64,000 nt of DNA, taken from Atrina japonica. Taxonomy: Eukaryota; Mollusca; Bivalvia; Pterioida; Pinnidae. The position numbers and the translations under genes were made by a program. Location: the NCBI GenBank assembly GCA_030159075.1, contig BROG01000079.1, positions 687,001-751,000 on the forward strand, in the 5' to 3' direction. The stretch's first letter is position 1. Each line of letters begins with the position of its first letter. Below, piece by piece: positions 59,636-64,000 of the stretch. The notes beneath the pieces were generated by a model. The model ran no database searches, had not been told where the DNA came from, and was given only the letters and a program-made list of their open reading frames with translations.

Positions 59636-60150
59636 ATAGCAATGTTAATAAGTCTAGCCCGTCAAAAGTTTACAAAAAATAAAATTTTGACTTTGAACAC
59701 AAAATTATATAAAAGAATACTTTTAACAAGGTTATACAATAAGGCGCAACCCCTACCCCGCCCCTCCCACTCACACCCTACCTCCCAAACCCTAATCATG
59801 ACATATCTGAAATACTTCTAAAATCTAGAAAATGACCAAAAAATCCACCATTTAGATAGGAGTGTATAACACAGACACAGACGGGGATCATAATGCAATA
59901 ATTTAATTGACAACAGGGCATTAAATCAATGGAGAAAATTCTAAAAATAAAATAATTTACAACAGATATAGATCAACACCATGAATAACCCCGGTCATCT
60001 CTATCTTGTAATGCCAGTGATAATAGATAAATAAATTGTCTCTGACATTTTGAGATGTTTACATGTTCCTGTTTGTTGGCACAAGTCAATTACAACATGT
60101 ACTTGCTCCGATCTTTGTTCTGGTGTTCAGGTTATATTAGGATTGTATAT
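59636..60150. other. Non-coding spacer
   Basis: A C-rich patch (59750-59785). Nothing else recognised. Confidence 0.35.
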
Positions 60151-60163
60151 TTCAGATTTATGA

Positions 60164-60439
60164 TTGTTTATTGTTTATTGTTATTTAAGTCCCACTCAAG
60201 AATATTTCACTCATATGGAGATGTCACCAAATGCCGGTGAAGGGCTTCAAATTTTGGCCTATGCTCGGCACTTACGGCCATTGAGCAGTGAGGGTTCTTT
60301 AACATGCCGACACCTACTGTGACACGGGACCTCCAGTTTTTACTGTCTCATCCGAAAGACAGGAAACCAACCTGCCACCTGCGGGACTCGACCTCACGAT
60401 CCAGGGTCGAGCGCGCTACCGACTGAGCCAGGCCGGCTC
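60164..60439 (-). mobile_element. SINE family B with 13-bp target duplication
   Basis: TTCAGATTTATGA flanks it (60151-60163 and 60440-60452). On the minus strand: head GAGCCGGCCTGGCTCAGTCG, TAGCGCGCTCGACCC, body and CCCACTC...ACAATAAACAATAAAC tail as in the family. The B-box is changed (GTGAGGTCGAGTCCC). Confidence 0.96.
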
Positions 60440-60452
60440 TTCAGATTTATGA

Positions 60453-60666
60453 CTTATCTCTAAGTATAACAATGTTGATATACAGTTATTTGCCACCTCC
60501 CTTAACACCACATTTTTTGAAAGTCCACATTTCCAATTTTCCCAATTAAATTTCATTTAAAGCTTTCATCAACCTATCACCAAACCCCTATATAATGCCA
60601 AATTCTGGCTAAACAAATGGTGACAGTATAACAAGGTTTTACTCTATCTATATCATCTTGCATTGT
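60453..60666. other. Spacer between two inverted SINE B copies
   Basis: Possibly decayed TA-MITE words (CACCTCCCTTAACACCAC). Nothing firm. Confidence 0.3.
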
Positions 60667-60677
60667 CCATACATGTT

Positions 60678-60949
60678 GAGCCAACCTGGCTCAGTCGGTA
60701 GCGCGCTCGACTCTTGATCGTGAAGTCGTGAGTTCGAGTCCAGCCAGCGGCAGGTTTGTTTCCTGTCTTTCGGATGAGACAGTAAAAACAGAGGTCCCAT
60801 GTCACAGTAGGTGTCGCCACATTAAAGAACCTCACTGCTCAATGGCCATAAGTGCTGAGCATAGGCCCTTCACCGGTACTTGGTGATGTCTCCATATGAG
60901 TGAAAGATTCTTGAGTGGGACGTTAAACAACAATAAACAAACAAACACA
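60678..60949 (+). mobile_element. SINE family B with imperfect 11-bp target duplication
   Basis: CCATACATGTT (60667-60677) and CCATATATGTT (60950-60960) flank it. Head GAGCCAACCTGGCTCAGTCG, TAGCGCGCTCGACTC, B-box GAGTTCGAGTCC, body, GGGACGTTAAACAACAATAA tail with AAAC repeats. Confidence 0.95.
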
Positions 60950-60972
60950 CCATATATGTTCTTCAAAAGACA

Positions 60973-61458
60973 TACAGTGGAACCTCGCCTAAAGGCCACC
61001 TAGCTTAGGAAACCACCTCACAATTCAGACCACAAGTTTTCAGACTCTTGATAGTATCTAGTAAATACGGAACCTTACTTACGGCCCAGGATTCATCGAC
61101 TCGATCCAATTTAAAACGTCACTGTCTTTCGAGACCCCGAAAAGATGTTTCAACACCGCCGCGAGTTCATCGTCAATGAGGTGCGGGCCGAATTTGCCCG
61201 GCTCGGATCTGTCAAGTTCCAACACACGATGACGGCCTGATTCGAGAAGAACGGCTACCATGAATCCCTGACCGCCTTTGGAAAACAGCAGATCGTCCTC
61301 CTGCCCAACGACGACGCCCTCTACGAAGCCGTGCGCACGCAGGAGCGGTCGATGATCTTGTCTATCAAAAAAATCTTCCTCACCGTCTCAGGCTTTAATC
61401 TCACTTAACAGACCACTTTAAGTCAGTCAGGTGGTCTAAATAGCAAGATTCTCTTGTA
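60973..61458. mobile_element. TA-type MITE subtype a carrying a GC-rich insert
   Basis: Left end TACAGTGGAACCTCGCCTAA, ACCACAAGTTTTCAGACTC; right end AGTCAGTCAGGTGGTCTAAA, TAGCAAGATTCTCTTGTA. Without the 61082-61402 insert it would be close to the 182-bp size. Confidence 0.85.
61115..61391 (+). pseudogene. GC-rich coding-like fragment with one in-frame TGA, origin unknown
   Basis: In one plus frame the sequence is open from just after a TAA (61112) to the MITE junction, apart from a TGA at 61238-61240. By hand count about 64 of 82 codons from the ATG at 61145 end in G or C, unlike the AT-rich surroundings. Visible stretches: MFQHRREFIVNEVRAEF at the ATG and QQIVLLPNDDALYEAVRTQE further on. 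I do not recognise the family. The opposite strand is also open for about 103 codons (61388-61079) but with weaker third-position bias, so I prefer the plus strand. It could be a captured host gene fragment, a piece of another transposon, or transferred DNA. The TGA could be a CpG decay (CGA to TGA); it is not restored here. Confidence 0.5.
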
Positions 61459-61599
61459 TTTAACCCAGTTATTATCCTCATAGACCACAATAGAATGACC
61501 TTAAATTAAAACAAGTGCGTACCATTAATATACTTAGGGGTAATATTGCAATATTACTGATTTGCCATGTTTGTTCTTCTCACTCCTGCTAACAAGAGC
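61459..61599. other. Spacer
   Basis: Nothing recognised. Confidence 0.3.
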
Positions 61600-62155
61600 T
61601 GTCAGAACAACAAAGCTCACTGGAAATGGGTGTAAACTTTCAAAATAGGTATTTACGAAACAGCTGTAAAGCTTTTAAGGTCAAGGTAAGGTAAATATTT
61701 TGATTCCTTCAGCTTAGGTTAAAAAATTTTAAATGTAGGTCAAAGGTACCAAATGAATGCGCTGGTCATAACGAATCTATATGTGAAATATCAAAATCCT
61801 ATCCCACAAGATATAGCGAAGGTTAAAGTTTTTGAAAAGTAGGTCAAAGTCCAAGGTTAAGTTTAATACTAGATCAAAAATCAAGGTACAAAATGAAAAC
61901 TTTGGTCATAAGGAATCTATATGTGAAATATCAAAGCCCTATCATTCATGATTTCAATGATACAGCCACAGTTAAAGTTTTTGAAAAGTAGGTCAATGTC
62001 CAAGGTCAAAGTCACTAGGTCAAAAGTCTAGGTACCAAATGATAATGCTGGTCAAAAGGAATCGATATGTGAAATATCAAAGCCCTGTCCCTTACAATTA
62101 AACAGAGATATTCCAGGTCTACAGACTTTTGTCCCAGTGAGCTAAAAAGGTGGTG
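61600..62155. repeat. ~120-bp internal tandem repeat element rich in AGGTCA words, ~3 units
   Basis: Start AACAAGAGCTGTCAGAACAAC, AAAGCTCACTGG; units of GTTAAAGTTTTTGAAAAGTA, GGTCAAAGTCCAAGGTCAA, GGTACCAAATGA, GGTCATAAGGAATCTATATG, TGAAATATCAAAGCCCTATC; end TCCCAGTGAGCTAAAAAGG. The GCTCACT/AGTGAGC ends are inverted, recalling the hairpin-end family. Confidence 0.75.
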
Positions 62156-62331
62156 TGACAATTCATACTGACAACACTGTTCCAGGTCAATGTTCTTTAC
62201 CTTTGGGTGAGCGTTCTTACTCAAGAACAATGTTCTCACGTCAAGAACATCCCACCCAAGGTCACACCCTAGATCTTCATTGTTGCTTTATTGTTCCACT
62301 GTGAGCGTGTACAGAGAGCCTGCTTTAAGAT
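62156..62331. other. Spacer
   Basis: Repeated AAGAACAATGTTCT / TCAAGAACA words near 62190-62250. Nothing else. Confidence 0.3.
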
Positions 62332-62424
62332 TTAACACATCAACCCATTGAAAAACAATGGACTCTTCTGTAAATCAAACAACATAGACCGGTCCAAATG
62401 TGTCTTCAGGGGTAAATAAGTTAA
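62332..62424 (-). mobile_element. TTAA MITE (93 bp)
   Basis: TTAACACATCAACCCATTGA ... TCAGGGGTAAATAAGTTAA with TTAA at both ends. Confidence 0.85.
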
Positions 62425-62740
62425 GTAAATACACTGCACAGTTTATATATAATTAATTGATTATCAACAGTTTGTACGTCCATATCAGCATTTGGATTAA
62501 TAAAGAATCAACTAATCAAATGTTGGTTATAGGAAGACGTTAAGTTCAACAAAGGTTTTGTCAGCACCACACCTGGTTAATCTTCGTCACTGATAAAGAG
62601 ATCAGTATCAATCAGACCAAGGTGTTCTTTATCTTGTAATGTTTTCAATACCACAACAATGATTTATTGGACATAAAAACCTCCAAAGGTTTTTTTTTTT
62701 CATACCAATCAAGATACAGATCAAATCTGGAATAATGTTT

Positions 62741-62743
<3 letters not shown>
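62425..62743. other. Spacer
   Basis: Nothing recognised. Confidence 0.3.

Positions 62744-62792
<49 letters not shown>
62744..62792. repeat. (TA)n microsatellite
   Basis: About 24 TA units. Confidence 0.97.
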
Positions 62793-62794
<2 letters not shown>

Positions 62795-62928
62795 CAGGAA
62801 TTTTTCATACTCTTTTGAGGGCCTAGACCTTTTGAATTGATATTTTTAGTAGCATTTTATTGAAATTGGGAAATCCAAAAATACCAAAAAATGTTGGAAA
62901 ATGTTTTTCCTGCGCAGCTTGTCATAAT

Positions 62929-62943
62929 ATATATATATACATG

Positions 62944-63003
<60 letters not shown>

Positions 63004-63018
63004 CACATATATATATAT
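62929..63018. repeat. (TA)n microsatellite with ACATGTATG and ACACATACAC interruptions
   Basis: Ends directly at the left terminus of a TA-type MITE. Confidence 0.95.
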
Positions 63019-63202
63019 ATACAGGAAAACCTGTATATAGGGGCCACCCAAGGGACCAGAAAATATTGGCCTTTATGTGCAGGTGACCCTTATACACAGG
63101 TTCAATTTAGTTGAAGTATGCAGTCAAGGGACTTGAATAAACTGGCCTTTATAGACAGGTAATCCTTATACAGAGGTGGCCGCTATAGCAGGTTTTACTG
63201 TA
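63019..63202. mobile_element. TA-type MITE, subtype c (184 bp), flanked by TA microsatellites
   Basis: Left end TACAGGAAAACCTGTATATA, right end ATAGCAGGTTTTACTGTA. Interior GGCCACCCAAGGGACCAGAA, TTTATAGACAGGTAATCC. Confidence 0.8.
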
Positions 63203-63222
63203 TATATATATATATATATATA
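63203..63222. repeat. (TA)n microsatellite between two MITEs
   Basis: Ten TA units. Confidence 0.9.
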
Positions 63223-63397
63223 GACTTGTATATAAAGAACCCTTAGGGTCACAACAAAACCAGTCTTTATAGGGAGGTGGTCTTTATATAGAGGTTGATT
63301 TGTACACAAATGGTACTATATTGGGAACAGCAAAAAAGAGTCTTTGTGACCAGGTGGTCTTTATAGACAGGTGGTTGCTAAAACAGGTTTTACTATA
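63222..63397. mobile_element. TA-type MITE, subtype c
   Basis: Left TAGACTTGTATATAAAGAAC, interior AGGTGGTCTTTATATAGAGG, TTGATTTGTACACAAATGG (as at 55114), right GCTAAAACAGGTTTTACTATA. Confidence 0.75.
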
Positions 63398-64000
63398 AAT
63401 ATAACATATGATATACACACAGAGTAATGTCTGATAATTCATAAGAAAAGAATTCAAAATAAAAACAAACACAGGATGAATACAATATAATAAACGATCT
63501 TTATCATAGCACTGATCATGACACCATGAAAGCGCTTTAGGTTTACCCTAAATCGTATCAAAGACATAACTGATGTTCACAGCCAGAAATATCTTCCCGT
63601 AAAATCTTACGACAATCGACTACATCTGTAATATCAGTTCCCATTATGTAACATGTTAAGTCATTATCTAGCAAAGGTAAAAACAATGTCTACCTTTAGA
63701 TGACGGTTCATCTTTAAGGATATTAGACAATAAACCAACTCTTATATTTCAAGCCTACATAAAGATTATGACGCGAAACTTGTATCTGACTTTGGCAAGA
63801 TTCACAGAAACGCCGACAAGTATAACAATGGATCTGACAATTACCTGCCTTGTTATAGATGACATTTCAACAGGTAACTCCAGTATTAATATTCTACAGG
63901 CTCAGACAATTGCCAGGTATCTAATTAGGTGGCTAGATGAAAACACAGAAATATAGAACTTCTATTATTTATATATACTGTCATCTGAGATGATCAGAAT
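63398..64000. other. Non-coding stretch to the window edge
   Basis: The 62-codon ORF at 63768-63956 reads like ordinary protein composition but has no motif or splice context I can defend. Nothing else recognised. Confidence 0.3.

Noticed and set aside
60678..60760. Functional tRNA genes at SINE heads (also 3960-4034, 31330-31415, 59340-59382)
   Set aside because: They have A/B boxes but poor cloverleaf pairing and each continues into a shared SINE body.
61079..61261. 60-codon minus ORF in the GC-rich fragment taken as the gene
   Set aside because: The plus frame has stronger G/C third-position bias, so the minus ORF is more likely the shadow; kept open as an alternative.
63768..63956. 62-codon ORF near the right edge as an exon
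   Set aside because: No recognisable motif, no clear splice sites, and length within chance for this base composition.

Overview
The window is eukaryotic and AT-rich, and it is dominated by non-coding repeats. It has no operons, ribosome binding sites or dense ORFs. It has many short-period microsatellites, tRNA-derived SINEs with intact B boxes, terminal-inverted-repeat MITEs and long minisatellite arrays. The SINE and MITE types look like those of mollusc genomes: a SINE tail ending in a GACGTTAAACAACAATAAAC-type sequence, 'gtggtctc' elements with ends like TACAGTGGAACCTC, and elements with a GCTCAC...GTGAGC hairpin. My best guess is a bivalve mollusc nuclear genome; this is inference, not proof.

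Only one exon of a conserved protein gene is convincing. The first 377 bases, minus strand, encode the start of an ANKRD50-like P-loop NTPase. The exon runs off the left edge, so the rest of the gene lies outside. Two good 3' splice sites lie just upstream (around 506 and 578), so the promoter and first exon are probably further right but cannot be placed.

Layout. 0.6-9 kb: mostly unique AT-rich sequence with a few SINEs, a G/C-tract element and TA/GT microsatellites. 9.4-12.5 kb: a degenerate ~109-bp tandem array. 12.8-31 kb: sparse dispersed repeats, two foldback elements (one a 102-nt near-perfect palindrome), a ~55-60-bp array and an inverted pair of 182-bp MITEs. 32-58 kb: a run of minisatellite arrays with periods of 17, 21, ~24, ~33, 54, 56, ~60, ~70, ~80, ~88 and ~115 bp, several interrupted by insertions. 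58-64 kb: MITEs, SINEs and TA microsatellites, plus one GC-rich coding-like fragment (61.08-61.40 kb) inside a MITE.

The genes do not form a pathway here. The informative content is nested transposition. SINEs and MITEs sit inside tandem repeat units, inside each other, and in one case a MITE's own internal 17-bp motif has grown into a ~0.9-kb minisatellite. I found no complete new gene system. The strongest anomaly is the GC-rich fragment.
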